Source: Mycobacterium sp. D16Q14
Lineage (GTDB): Bacteria; Actinomycetota; Actinomycetes; Mycobacteriales; Mycobacteriaceae
DNA length: 64,000 nt
Reading direction: 5' to 3'
NCBI GenBank assembly: GCA_002013415.1
Contig: MAEX01000007.1
Coordinates: 62,001-126,000, forward strand
The stretch's first letter is position 1. Every line of letters begins with the position of its first letter. Shown piece after piece: positions 18,045 through 26,708 of the stretch. A program made the position numbers and the translations under genes. The notes beneath the pieces are model-generated. The model was not told the origin of the DNA. It saw only the letters and a list, made by a program, of their open reading frames with translations, and made no database searches.

Positions 18045-19680
18045 TCCGTTGCGGCACTGGCTGATCGCGCTGCGGGTACGGCCGATACGGCTGGCCATCG
18101 CCGTGACATATGGCGTCTTGGCCCTGGGGAGTGCGCTGGCACTGGCCGGTTTATCGGCATGGCTGATCACCCGGGCCTGGCAGATGCCACCGGTTCTCGA
18201 TCTGTCCGTAGCCGTCGTTGCGGTGCGCGCACTAGGTATTTCGCGTGGCATCTGGCGGTACTGCGAACGGCTCGCCGGTCACGACATCGCGCTGCGAGGC
18301 GCCGGCACTGTGCGCGCGCATGTGTACGCGCGCCTGGTCGGCGGCTCAGCCGGAGCCCTGCGCAAGGGTGCGGTGCTCGATCGTATCGGCGCAGACATCG
18401 ACGAACTGGCCGAGACAGTCGTCCGCAGCGTCATCCCGGTCGCGGTGGCCGGGGTGCTCGGGGTCGCGGCCACCGTGGCGGTCGCGCTGATATCGATACC
18501 TGCCGCGGCCATCTTGGCCTGTGCGCTACTGGTCGCCGACGTGCTGGCTCCGGCGTTGGCGGCGCGCGCATCCAGTGCACGGGAGACACGCGGGGCCCGG
18601 GCTCGCGCCTTGCAGGCCGAGACGACGGTCGAGATCCTCGAACATGCGCCGGAACTGCGGGTAGGAGGCCTTCTCCCCCGTCAGCTTGACGTAGCGCGCC
18701 AGCGCCGCAAGGACTGGGCCGCGGCACAGGACGCTGCCGCTGGTCCTGCCGCGTGGTCGGCGGCGGCACCCACCCTGGCCATGGGAGCCGCGGTGGTCGG
18801 GGCCTTGGCGGCGGCGGCCGAGCTCGCCGGGTACATCGCACCGACAACCCTTGCCATTCTGGTGCTGTTGCCACTGGCCGCCTTCGAGGCCTCCACCGCG
18901 CTGCCTGCAGCGGCCATCGGGATCTCCCGTTCGCGCGCATCGGCACGACACCTCCACGTGCTGGCGGCCGGAGAGATCGACGCTCCTGCGCCTGTCGATG
19001 TGATGCCGAACTCCGACACGTCGGGCATGTCCCTCGAATGCGCCGAATTATGCTGGCGGACAGGTCATTCGATATCGGGCCCGCTGACGTTCCGGTTGGC
19101 GGCGGGTGCGCGGATGGCGATCACCGGTGCCAGCGGCATCGGCAAGACATCCCTGCTGACGACGCTCGCCGGGTTCGCATCGCCTACCTCTGGCGCCATC
19201 CGGATTGACGGTGACGCACTCGAGAGCATTGCGCCCACCGAGCTGCCCTCGCTCATCAGGTTTTTCGCCGAGGACGCGCACCTGTTCGCCACCACGGTGC
19301 GCGATAACCTTCTTATCGCTCGGGGTGATGCGACCGATGGCGACCTGGTCGACGCGCTATCCGAGGTTGGCCTCGGTCCCTGGATCGAGTCGTTGCCGCA
19401 TGGACTGGACACGGTGTTGACCGCAGGTGCGGCCTCGGTATCGGGCGGTCAACGCCGGCGGCTGCTGCTCGCCCGGGCGCTGTTGTCCAAGGTACCCGTG
19501 CTGCTGTTGGACGAACCCACCGAACATCTCGATGGACCCGCCGCCGAGACGTTCCTGCGGGAGTTGTTGGACGCCAAGAGCTCACTGCTGGCGGGGCGGA
19601 CGGTCCTGGTGGCGACCCACCATCTACCCGATTCAGTGACCTGCCAGCGCGTCCAACTCGGCGATACAGTGCAGGTATGA
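18028..19680 (+). CDS. cydC: Thiol reductant ABC exporter subunit CydC
   Basis: 550 residues from the ATG at 18028, 17 bases inside cydD. It has a transmembrane exporter domain (first helices AIAVTYGVLALGSALALAGL) and an ATPase domain with Walker A TGASGIGKTSLL, signature VSGGQRRRLLLARALL and Walker B VLLLDEPTEHLD. It forms the heterodimer with CydD. The stop overlaps the following DUF4190 gene start (ATGA), adding a fifth coupled gene to the operon. Confidence 0.95.
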   Translation: MPRTSDPLRHWLIALRVRPIRLAIAVTYGVLALGSALALAGLSAWLITRAWQMPPVLDLSVAVVAVRALGISRGIWRYCERLAGHDIALRGAGTVRAHVYARLVGGSAGALRKGAVLDRIGADIDELAETVVRSVIPVAVAGVLGVAATVAVALISIPAAAILACALLVADVLAPALAARASSARETRGARARALQAETTVEILEHAPELRVGGLLPRQLDVARQRRKDWAAAQDAAAGPAAWSAAAPTLAMGAAVVGALAAAAELAGYIAPTTLAILVLLPLAAFEASTALPAAAIGISRSRASARHLHVLAAGEIDAPAPVDVMPNSDTSGMSLECAELCWRTGHSISGPLTFRLAAGARMAITGASGIGKTSLLTTLAGFASPTSGAIRIDGDALESIAPTELPSLIRFFAEDAHLFATTVRDNLLIARGDATDGDLVDALSEVGLGPWIESLPHGLDTVLTAGAASVSGGQRRRLLLARALLSKVPVLLLDEPTEHLDGPAAETFLRELLDAKSSLLAGRTVLVATHHLPDSVTCQRVQLGDTVQV

Positions 19681-20159
19681 CGGAAACGCCGCCTCCGCCC
19701 CCGCCGTACCATCCGTATCAGCCTCCCACCGGATACCCGCCCTACCCGTACCCGTACAGCGCGCCGGGAATGCCGACTCCCCCACCGGCTCCCAAGAATG
19801 GCTTAGGCGTGGGTGCATTGGTCGTCGGAATCATCGCCATTCTCTTGTCGTGCACCGTCTTCGGCGGATTTCTCGGCGGGCTCGTCGCAGTGGTCCTGGG
19901 TATCGTGGGCGTGCGCAGAGTCAAGCGCGCGGAGGCCAACAACCGGGGCGTGGCGATCTCCGGCATCGCGCTCGGGAGCCTGGCCATACTGCTGTCGACG
20001 CTGGTTCTGGTGTTCACCCTGGTTTTCATGAAGTCAGCCGGTTTGAGCGACTTCATCACGTGCATCTCTGAGGCGAAGGGCGATCAGGCCAAGGCCACCC
20101 AATGCCAGAACGCTTTCGAGAATCGAATGAACCAGAAGGCCGGTACCCCCGAGCCGTGA
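19677..20159 (+). CDS. DUF4190 domain membrane protein
   Basis: 160 residues. The first 40 are Pro/Tyr-rich (PPPPPPYHPYQPPTGYPPYP), followed by a DUF4190 two-helix unit: GLGVGALVVGIIAILLSCTV with a short turn (GIVGVRRVKRAEANNRG) and a second hydrophobic hairpin, then a short Cys-containing tail. Proteins of this type are common in actinobacterial envelopes and have no known activity. The 4-base overlap with cydC means it is translated with the cytochrome bd maturation genes, but a link to respiration is only inferred from that. Confidence 0.85.
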   Translation: MTETPPPPPPYHPYQPPTGYPPYPYPYSAPGMPTPPPAPKNGLGVGALVVGIIAILLSCTVFGGFLGGLVAVVLGIVGVRRVKRAEANNRGVAISGIALGSLAILLSTLVLVFTLVFMKSAGLSDFITCISEAKGDQAKATQCQNAFENRMNQKAGTPEP

Positions 20160-20162
20160 TCC

Positions 20163-21860
20163 CTACCGCGTGGGCGGATCGGCAGGCAACACATGCTCGC
20201 CGCCGCGGTCCGTGGCCAGGCTCAGCGATGAGATGTACTGCTTTTCACCGTTGGGACCTGGCTTGGCCGAGGCGAGCATGTCGGGACGCTCAAACTCGAT
20301 CCCGCTGACCGCGCAGCGAAGCAACTCATCCGACGGGTTCCCGTATTCGTCGTACATCGGCAGGTCGATACCGTCATCGGTGCGACGCAGGTAGTACTTA
20401 CCGCGCGTGGCCACCGCGAGTATCGGCGGCAGCACAAAGGCGATCACGACTGCCACGATCGGCGAGTAGGGACGGATCGCCTCTCCGAATACTCCGAAGA
20501 AGACCAGGATCGAGATGCCTGCCGAGAGCAGCATCGAGACGAATCCGACCGGATTGACGTTGTAGAGCATGCCGCGCCGGAATTCCGGCTCCATGGGCGA
20601 GATCTTGAGGACGTACTTGTTGATCGCGATATCGGTCGCCACCGTCACCACCCAGGCCATGCCGCAGTTGGCGTAGAACCCGAGGATGGTGTTCAGGAAG
20701 TCAAACATGTTGGCTTCCATCAGCACCAGCGCGATTAGCAGGTTGAACAGCACGAAAATCAACCGGCCCGGGTAGTGCTTGGTGATGCGGGTGAACGAGT
20801 TGGTCCAGGCCAGCGAGCCCGAGTATGCGTTGGTGACGTTGATCTTGATCTGGCTGATCACGACCAGAATCACGGCCAGCGTGATGGCCAGCCAATGCGG
20901 CATCATGTTCTGGTAGATCTCCAGGAACTGGTGCACGGGCTGGTTGGCCACCGCGGCACCGCCCGCCACATTGGCGATCAGATACACCGCCAGGAAGAGC
21001 CCGATCACCTGCTTGATGGCACCGAACAGCACCCAGCCAGGCCCTGCCAACAGCATCGCCGTCCACCAGCGGCGGCTGTTCTCGGGCGTCTTGGGCGGCA
21101 TGAACCGCAGATAGTCGATCTGCTCGGCGATCTGCGCTATCAGGGACAGGCACACACCGGCGGCGAGCATGATCGACCCCAGGTTGACCCCCTGTGCCTC
21201 CTTGCCTCCGTAGGCGAAGAAGGTCCCGATCGAATCCGGGTGGCGCACCACGAGATACACGAACGGGATGACCATCATGACGAGCCACAACGGGGTAGTC
21301 CACACCTGGAGCACCGACAGCGCCTTCATCCCGTAGATAACCAGCGGAATGATGATGATGGTGGACACCGCATATCCGATGGGTACCGGTATCCCGAGCC
21401 CGAGTTTGAGGCCCTGGGCCATGATCGAGCCCTCGAGCGCGAAGAATATGAATGTGAACGTCGCATAGATGATGTTCGTGACGATGCTGCCGTAGTAGCC
21501 GAATCCGCTTCCGCGCGTGATCAAATCGAGATCGATGTTGTAGCGGGCCGCGTAGTAGGACACCGGGATTCCGGTCAGGATGATGATGACCGCGAAAACC
21601 CCTATGCCCCACAGCGCATTTCCGGTGCCGTAGGAGATTCCGATATTGGCGCCGATCGCGAAGTCCGCCAGGTAGGCGATGCCGCCAAGGGCGGTCACGC
21701 CCACCACCGCTGGGCTCCACCGGCGGAAACGCCGCGGAGCGAATCGAAGGGTGTAGTCCTCCAACGTCTCCCGCAGGGCCGCGCTCTCCGCGGCATCGTG
21801 GGTGGACGGAGCAGACGAAACGGGTGCGGATGCAGTCGTATCGAGAGTGTCGGTCACGCG
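20163..21860 (-). CDS. NCS1-family cytosine/purine permease
   Basis: About 565 residues, 12 membrane helices. NCS1 marks are LRFAPRRFRRWSPAVVGVTA before the first helix, GTGNALWGIGVFAVIIILTG, LITRGSGFGYYGSIVTNIIY and INVTNAYSGSLAWTNSFTRI. A hydrophilic C-terminal tail of about 85 residues (DDGIDLPMYDEYGNPSDELL) is longer than in CodB. It likely imports cytosine, a purine, hydantoin or a related ring compound by cation symport. I prefer the GTG at 21860 (VTDTLDTTASAP); a TTG at 21881 is the longer alternative. There is no neighbouring catabolic gene to define the substrate. Confidence 0.85.
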   Translation of the reverse strand, partial: RVTDTLDTTASAPVSSAPSTHDAAESAALRETLEDYTLRFAPRRFRRWSPAVVGVTALGGIAYLADFAIGANIGISYGTGNALWGIGVFAVIIILTGIPVSYYAARYNIDLDLITRGSGFGYYGSIVTNIIYATFTFIFFALEGSIMAQGLKLGLGIPVPIGYAVSTIIIIPLVIYGMKALSVLQVWTTPLWLVMMVIPFVYLVVRHPDSIGTFFAYGGKEAQGVNLGSIMLAAGVCLSLIAQIAEQIDYLRFMPPKTPENSRRWWTAMLLAGPGWVLFGAIKQVIGLFLAVYLIANVAGGAAVANQPVHQFLEIYQNMMPHWLAITLAVILVVISQIKINVTNAYSGSLAWTNSFTRITKHYPGRLIFVLFNLLIALVLMEANMFDFLNTILGFYANCGMAWVVTVATDIAINKYVLKISPMEPEFRRGMLYNVNPVGFVSMLLSAGISILVFFGVFGEAIRPYSPIVAVVIAFVLPPILAVATRGKYYLRRTDDGIDLPMYDEYGNPSDELLRCAVSGIEFERPDMLASAKPGPNGEKQYISSLSLATDRGGEHVLPADPPTR

Positions 21861-21913
21861 GACAGCCTGTCGATCGCCCAAGTCGTACGCGTTTTCCCAA
21901 CGTTAATGTCCTG

Positions 21914-23323
21914 TTACGCAGGCGCCTCAGCTGGTGTTTTGGGGCGCAACCGTGGGTTGAATTCCAGGCTCAGCAACGCGAATGCGACCAGCGGCACCGT
22001 AGACATCTGCACGAGCACGTAGCGCCGGTCACCCAGCGCGTGGAATTTGCGCAGGTAACGGTATAGAGACTCCAGTGCGATCAGCGGGTCGAGCACATGA
22101 ATCGCCGAGTAGCAGAGCTCCTGCGCCCGGGTGCGGTTCTTCTCAGCGAAGATCTCCGGGAATGCCGCGAACGCCAGCGACAGGCGGCGGGCTCCTTCGG
22201 TCTTCGAGGCCGCGATCATGTCGATGGTCAGTCGCTCATCGATGCCGTTGGGTGCACCTGGGCGCCGCCACGGCACATCGAGCGAGACATCGGTGCCGCT
22301 CCCGGTGGTGGCGTATCGGTGAAATCCTTGCACCACACCGAGATTGTCGCGAGCAATGATCAACCGGATGCCGGGATAACGGCCGAGTAACGCGCCGTCG
22401 AGGATCATCGAGAACCCACGCTCGAATCGACCTCCATGCGAAAGTTCCATCACCTGTTGAAGTTCGGCGCGCAGTGCACCGTCGAGACTGCACTCATCGA
22501 CGATCTCGGTGGTGACCCCCGCGTTGTGCGTGCGCTGCATGCCCTGGCGCAGGTTCCGATACTTGCGCCCCACCATGTCGAAGGTCTGCACGTCAACGAC
22601 GACATCGCGACCCACCGCGACGGCGTGTAGCGGATGGCCCACGGCGCGCGCGTCACCCCAGAGCGGCAGGCGGCGTTCACTGCACCCCAGCACTGCGATG
22701 CGCCAGCCGTGAGAGCGACACATGGCCGCAAATTCCCGTACCAGGGAGGAGAACCCGGATTCATTTCCGATCGGATCTCCCCCCACCACGGCGAAACCGG
22801 CGCGCGTCCGATAGCCGATCGCCGCGGTGCGATCGGCGTTGAAGTAATAGGACTTGAGCGAGTGCATGGCAAAGGCGGCTAGCGGGTCGTCACTGGTCCT
22901 GGCCACCAGCGCGCCTACCTGGGCCAACGCTTCGGGCTGTGCCGGCGCCGACGTCGGCCACATCAGGATGAGTCCGGCAGCGATGACCAGCGCATCGCCG
23001 ATGCGCTCGAACTGCAGGATGCTGGCCCCCAGCGCGATCAGCACGGCTGCCGCCGACCACGCCGCGTGGCCGTAGGTGACCGGCCGGCCCAAGAAGATAC
23101 CGCGGGCGATGAACCCGAAGCAGAACAGAACGGTGAGGGGCCAAAGGATTTCGTCGAAATCGGGTTGCACCGGGTATCCGGAATGGGCAACCAATAGCAC
23201 CAGCCATCCCGCGACAAACAGAACCGCGGCGGCACTTACGAAGCGCGCGCACCGCGAATCACTGTGAACTGCAACGCGTTCGGCAATACGCACATGAGTG
23301 GTAACGGCTGACGGTTCGAGCAT
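21914..23323 (-). CDS. DUF2156 (MprF-like lysyl/alanyl-transferase domain) membrane protein
   Basis: 469 residues. Three to four N-terminal helices are followed by a DUF2156 domain from about residue 135: SLKSYYFNADRTAAIGYRTR, VGGDPIGNESGFSSLVREFA, DMVGRKYRNLRQGMQRTHNA and SLAFAAFPEIFAEKNRTRAQ. The fold is the GNAT-like module that MprF uses to transfer amino acids from tRNA to phosphatidylglycerol. The position next to tesB and the cyd genes matches M. tuberculosis Rv1619. The ATG at 23323 is chosen because GGGAGGTGACGG precedes it; the frame extends to 23338. Activity in mycobacteria is not established. Confidence 0.8.
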   Translation of the reverse strand: MLEPSAVTTHVRIAERVAVHSDSRCARFVSAAAVLFVAGWLVLLVAHSGYPVQPDFDEILWPLTVLFCFGFIARGIFLGRPVTYGHAAWSAAAVLIALGASILQFERIGDALVIAAGLILMWPTSAPAQPEALAQVGALVARTSDDPLAAFAMHSLKSYYFNADRTAAIGYRTRAGFAVVGGDPIGNESGFSSLVREFAAMCRSHGWRIAVLGCSERRLPLWGDARAVGHPLHAVAVGRDVVVDVQTFDMVGRKYRNLRQGMQRTHNAGVTTEIVDECSLDGALRAELQQVMELSHGGRFERGFSMILDGALLGRYPGIRLIIARDNLGVVQGFHRYATTGSGTDVSLDVPWRRPGAPNGIDERLTIDMIAASKTEGARRLSLAFAAFPEIFAEKNRTRAQELCYSAIHVLDPLIALESLYRYLRKFHALGDRRYVLVQMSTVPLVAFALLSLEFNPRLRPKTPAEAPA

Positions 23324-23374
23324 TCCGTCACCTCCCACAGTCGCCCTGCATGGACCTTAAGGATACTCCCGTGG

Positions 23375-23560
23375 CTACCAGTGGTCGGAGGGATCGCTCT
23401 TTCCGATGGCAAACCAGAGAATGGGGCCGAAGATCGGGAACACGAGCACGATGATGGCCCACGGCAGCTTTTCGCCGTTGGGCTTCACCGGGTCCTTGAT
23501 AATGGAAATGATGGTGACGACAGTGAGAACCAGCACCAGCAGAGAAAGAATTCGAATCAT
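23375..23560 (-). CDS. PLDc_N domain small membrane protein
   Basis: 61 residues. An N-terminal helix (RILSLLVLVLTVVTIISI) is followed by the PLDc_N signature LPWAIIVLVFPIFGPILWFA ending in IGK. These two-helix proteins are found alone or attached to phospholipase D-type nucleases; the short form has no known enzymatic activity. The ATG at 23560 overlaps the tesB stop (ATGA), so it is co-translated with the thioesterase. Confidence 0.85.
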   Translation of the reverse strand: MIRILSLLVLVLTVVTIISIIKDPVKPNGEKLPWAIIVLVFPIFGPILWFAIGKSDPSDHW

Positions 23561-24432
23561 GACCGCCCCGGAAAGTATTTGATAACGCCTTCCTGGATAG
23601 TACTGGCCAGCAACGCTCCTTCGCGATCGAAATAGCGTCCCGCCCCCATTCCGCGGCCTGCCGAGGCAACCGGCGACTCGGTGGCGTAGAGCACCCAGTC
23701 ATCGAATCGCAGTGGACGATGAAACCACACACTGTGGTTAATGGTGGCCGCGAAGATCCGGTCGTAGCCCCAGGACAGCCCATGGGTGGTGATGATCGAA
23801 TCCAGCACCGTGGTGTCCGAGGAGTAGACCAGTGCCGCACTGTGGAGCACCGGATCATCGGGCAGCGGCGAGTGCGTCTTCATCCACACCCGATTATGTT
23901 CCAGCCGTTCAGATTTCGCCTTGAGCACCCATGCGGGGTCGTTGTCGTAGCGCCATTCGATGGGTTTGAGGGCGGCCACGAACATCGGCACGGTCTCCTC
24001 GTAGCCGACCAGGTGCTCGCCGATGCTCGGCAGTGTTTCCGGGGCGGCCACCGCGGGCGGCTTCACGGCATGTTCCAGTCCCGGAGAGTCCTTCAGATAG
24101 GACACCAATGCAGAGGACAGCAAGAGGTCCCCCTGGACCGCGTCGATGCGGCGATTGGCGAAACTCCGCTCGTCGCGCAACCGCAGCACCCGGAATTCGA
24201 TGTCCTGCGCCGGGTCGCCACCGTTGATGAAATGGGTCGAGATGGCCGCCAGCGAAAGCTCCTCCGACACGGTGCGACCAGAGGCCACCACGGACTGCGC
24301 CATCAGCTGACCGCCGAAGGTGCGGGGCGGATTGACGGTGGGGTGACCGCCGATGAACAGGTCGGTCTCGGGGTTCTTCAGCTCCAGCAGCGCGAGTAGC
24401 TGTGCGAAATCAGGTGCGTTGCTGATGCTGAT
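23557..24432 (-). CDS. tesB: Acyl-CoA thioesterase II (non-canonical start likely)
   Basis: A double hot-dog thioesterase hydrolysing medium/long acyl-CoA. Family blocks are NPPRTFGGQLMAQSVVASGR, AISTHFINGGDPAQDIEF, VLDSIITTHGLSWGYDRIF and INHSVWFHRPLRFDDWVLYA. The first canonical start (ATG 24303) would delete the N-terminal 43 residues, including DFAQLLALLELKNPETDLFI and the conserved RTFGGQ strand. The frame remains open upstream and aligns naturally if translation begins at an ATC at 24432 or 24426, with AGGGA nearby; a CTG at 24390 is another option. The gap to the pyk stop is 8 bases. The far end is certain, the start is not. Confidence 0.9.
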   Translation of the reverse strand: MSISNAPDFAQLLALLELKNPETDLFIGGHPTVNPPRTFGGQLMAQSVVASGRTVSEELSLAAISTHFINGGDPAQDIEFRVLRLRDERSFANRRIDAVQGDLLLSSALVSYLKDSPGLEHAVKPPAVAAPETLPSIGEHLVGYEETVPMFVAALKPIEWRYDNDPAWVLKAKSERLEHNRVWMKTHSPLPDDPVLHSAALVYSSDTTVLDSIITTHGLSWGYDRIFAATINHSVWFHRPLRFDDWVLYATESPVASAGRGMGAGRYFDREGALLASTIQEGVIKYFPGRS

Positions 24433-24440
24433 CCTCTTCC

Positions 24441-25859
24441 CTAGTGGTCGTCCTCGCCGATCCGGTGCACGTGGATCAGATTGGTCGAGCCTACTGTCCC
24501 CGGCGGAGCACCCGCGACGATCACCACCAGATCCCCCCGCTGATAGCGCTCCATCGCCAGCAATGCCGTATCCACCTGTTGGATCATGCCGTCAGTGGTA
24601 TCCATGACCGGGACGATGAAGGTTTCCGTTCCCCAGGTGAGCGCCAGCTGGCTTCGCACCTCGGGCAGCGGAGTGAACGCCAGCACCGGCAGCGGGGTGT
24701 GCAGCCGCGCCAGCCGCCGCACCGTGTCACCGGACTGCGTGAACGCTACGAGTGCCTTTGCGTTCAGACGTTCGCCAATATCACGCGCGGCGTACGAGAT
24801 GACGCCACGTTTCGTACGGGGCACATGGGTCAACGGAGGTGCGCTGACCGAATGGCTCTCGATCGCGGACACGATGCGGGCCATCGTCCGCACCGCCTCC
24901 ATGGGGTACTTGCCGACAGAGGTCTCCCCCGACAACATCACGGCATCCGCGCCATCGAGAACCGCGTTAGCGACATCCGAGGCCTCGGCACGTGTCGGCC
25001 GCGAGTTCTCGATCATCGACTCGAGCATCTGGGTCGCCACGATGACCGGACGGGCGTTCTCGCGTGCGATCTGGATCGCACGCTTCTGCACAATTGGCAC
25101 ATCTTCGAGTGGCAGCTCGACACCGAGATCGCCCCGGGCGACCATGATCGCGTCGAATGCCAGCACGATGGCCTCAAGGTTGGCGACACCCTCAGGCTTC
25201 TCCAACTTGGCGATCACCGGCACGCGACGTCCGACGCGGTCCATGATGGCGTGCACGAGTTCCACATCGCCGGGTGACCGCACAAACGACAGCGCGATGA
25301 GGTCCACCCCGAGGCGCAGCGCGAATTCGAGGTCCGCGATGTCCTTCTCGGACAGAGCGGGCACCGAGACGTTCATCCCCGGCAACGACAAACCCTTGTT
25401 ATTGCTGACCGGACCGCCCTCGGTGACCAGGCACACCACGTCGTTGCCCTCGATGGCCTCGACGGTCAACCCGACCTTGCCGTCATCGACCAGAAGCCTG
25501 TCGCCGACGGCAGCATCGGCAGCCAACTGCTTGTACGTGGTTGAGACCCGGTCCGGGGTTCCCACAACGTCCTCGACGGTGATCCTGATCTGTTCGCCTG
25601 TCGCCCAGTGAGCGGACCCGGTGGCGAACCGGCCTAGCCGGATCTTGGGACCCTGCAGGTCGGCGAGGACACCGACCGCTCGCCCGGACTCGTCGGATGC
25701 CTTACGCACCCAGCGATAGTTCTGCTCATGGTCCGCGTGCTCGCCGTGACTGAAGTTGAGTCGCGCGACGTCCATCCCGGATTCCACGAGCTCGCGCACA
25801 AGCTCAGCGGAACCGGTCGCAGGACCAAGGGTGCAAACAATCTTTCCGCGTCTCGTCAC
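24441..25859 (-). CDS. pyk: Pyruvate kinase
   Basis: 472 residues, full length. It converts phosphoenolpyruvate and ADP to pyruvate and ATP. Visible motifs are RGKIVCTLGPATGSAELVRE, GMDVARLNFSHGEHADH, LADLQGPKIRLGRF, the active-site lysine stretch VPVIAKLEKPEGVANLEAI, MVARGDLGVELPLEDVP and VATQMLESMIENSRPTRAE. The C-terminal allosteric domain follows. The GTG at 25859 starts 8 bases after a TATGCT hexamer, suggesting a leaderless mRNA. The position beside tesB and the TM2/lgt genes is conserved in mycobacteria. Confidence 0.97.
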   Translation of the reverse strand: MTRRGKIVCTLGPATGSAELVRELVESGMDVARLNFSHGEHADHEQNYRWVRKASDESGRAVGVLADLQGPKIRLGRFATGSAHWATGEQIRITVEDVVGTPDRVSTTYKQLAADAAVGDRLLVDDGKVGLTVEAIEGNDVVCLVTEGGPVSNNKGLSLPGMNVSVPALSEKDIADLEFALRLGVDLIALSFVRSPGDVELVHAIMDRVGRRVPVIAKLEKPEGVANLEAIVLAFDAIMVARGDLGVELPLEDVPIVQKRAIQIARENARPVIVATQMLESMIENSRPTRAEASDVANAVLDGADAVMLSGETSVGKYPMEAVRTMARIVSAIESHSVSAPPLTHVPRTKRGVISYAARDIGERLNAKALVAFTQSGDTVRRLARLHTPLPVLAFTPLPEVRSQLALTWGTETFIVPVMDTTDGMIQQVDTALLAMERYQRGDLVVIVAGAPPGTVGSTNLIHVHRIGEDDH

Positions 25860-25867
25860 GACTTTTG

Positions 25868-25873
25868 AGCATA
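25868..25873 (-). promoter_or_regulatory. Putative -10 element for leaderless pyk mRNA
   Basis: On the minus strand TATGCT (four of six matches to TATAAT) ends 8 bases before the pyk GTG. There is no Shine-Dalgarno-like run between them. Transcription starting about 7 bases downstream would begin at or next to the start codon, giving a leaderless transcript, which is common in mycobacteria. No clear -35 was seen. Confidence 0.4.
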
Positions 25874-25946
25874 GTCGTGGTGGTACCTACTCACGAGTCA
25901 GTGCGGGCACGATTCACTCAGCGGTTACCTTGACCGGTTTGCGTTG

Positions 25947-26261
25947 TCAGGAGGCCAATTTCAGACCGATAATGCCGGCGACGATCAATCCGAGACTGAG
26001 CAGCCGCCAGACGTTGGCCGAATCACCGAACAACACGATGCCCAGGATCGCGGTGCCGACAGCGCCAACACCCACCCAGATCGCGTATGCCGTGCCGACC
26101 GGCAGGCTCTTCATCGCGAGGCCGAGCAGCGCGATGCTGACGATCATCGATCCGACGGTGCCGACGGTTGGCCACAACCGGGTGAAACCCTCCGTGTATT
26201 TCAGACCGATGGCCCAGCCCACCTCGAGCAGACCCGCGAGAAGAAGGACCAGCCAAACCAT
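25947..26261 (-). CDS. gdx: SMR-family guanidinium exporter (Gdx, formerly SugE)
   Basis: 104 residues with four membrane helices. It starts [20 protein letters not shown], carrying the single membrane glutamate (LLEVGWA) that SMR pumps use for proton/cation antiport. [40 protein letters not shown] and the C-terminal [13 protein letters not shown] follow. This is the SugE/Gdx subtype rather than EmrE. The guanidine-II riboswitch directly upstream supports guanidinium as substrate. The ATG at 26261 has GGAGG 8 bases before it; the longer frame runs through the riboswitch and is rejected. Confidence 0.93.
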   Translation of the reverse strand: MVWLVLLLAGLLEVGWAIGLKYTEGFTRLWPTVGTVGSMIVSIALLGLAMKSLPVGTAYAIWVGVGAVGTAILGIVLFGDSANVWRLLSLGLIVAGIIGLKLAS

Positions 26262-26284
26262 GAGGGATACCTCCGCATGTCGGT

Positions 26285-26327
26285 GAGGCCGTCCCCTGGC
26301 GAAGAATGACCGGGCCGTCCCGGTCAT
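26285..26327 (-). promoter_or_regulatory. Guanidine-II (mini-ykkC) riboswitch
   Basis: On the minus strand two hairpins with identical ACGG tetraloops stand in tandem. The first (26327-26306) has a perfect 9-bp stem ATGACCGGG/CCCGGTCAT. The second (26296-26285) has 4 bp including one G-U. A linker of 9 bases separates them. Two short stems with ACGR loops just before the ribosome site are the definition of mini-ykkC RNAs, which bind guanidinium and free the Shine-Dalgarno. Here the GGAGG lies 10 bases after the second hairpin and the regulated gene is a SugE/Gdx pump, the usual partner. Confidence 0.88.
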
Positions 26328-26351
26328 CACCATTGTCTCACACCCGCCGGG

Positions 26352-26708
26352 CTAGTCCCGAAGCTGGCGACCGCTCTTATCGCTGACCTTGCCGCCGAAA
26401 ATTAGGACCGCATCGACGATCGCCCAGATGACTGCCACGATTCCGAACGTCACCAAGCCGATCAGCAGCTGCATAACGCCCAACAGCGTCTGACCCAGAT
26501 AGATCCGGCCGAAGCCCAGGAATCCGACCAGTCCCAACAGTTGCAACAGGCCGGCGACCAGCTTCGACTTATCGGAGTACGGCGCTCCCGTGGCCGGGTC
26601 CCGCCCATAGGGAGCGGCGGGATCCACGTACGGCGGCGGATACGGAATGCCAGTCGGTGGCGGCACCGGCGGAGGTGTTCCGAAAGGAGGCGGAGTGCTC
26701 TCGGTCAT
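26352..26708 (-). CDS. TM2 domain-containing protein
   Basis: 118 residues. The first 45 are Pro/Tyr-rich (PPPFGTPPPVPPPTGIPYPP). A TM2 domain follows: KLVAGLLQLLGLVGFLGFGR, IYLGQTLLGVMQLLIGLVT and WAIVDAVLIFGGKVSDKSGR, i.e. two helices around a short polar turn. TM2 proteins are small envelope proteins of unknown activity. The ATG at 26708 overlaps the lgt stop by 4 bases, so it is likely the last gene of the trp/lgt operon. Confidence 0.9.
   Translation of the reverse strand: MTESTPPPFGTPPPVPPPTGIPYPPPYVDPAAPYGRDPATGAPYSDKSKLVAGLLQLLGLVGFLGFGRIYLGQTLLGVMQLLIGLVTFGIVAVIWAIVDAVLIFGGKVSDKSGRQLRD

Noticed and set aside
20775..22022. 415-codon plus-strand ORF opposite the NCS1 permease
   Set aside because: It is rich in Asp, His and Arg as expected for the antisense of a membrane protein gene, and spans two real minus-strand genes.
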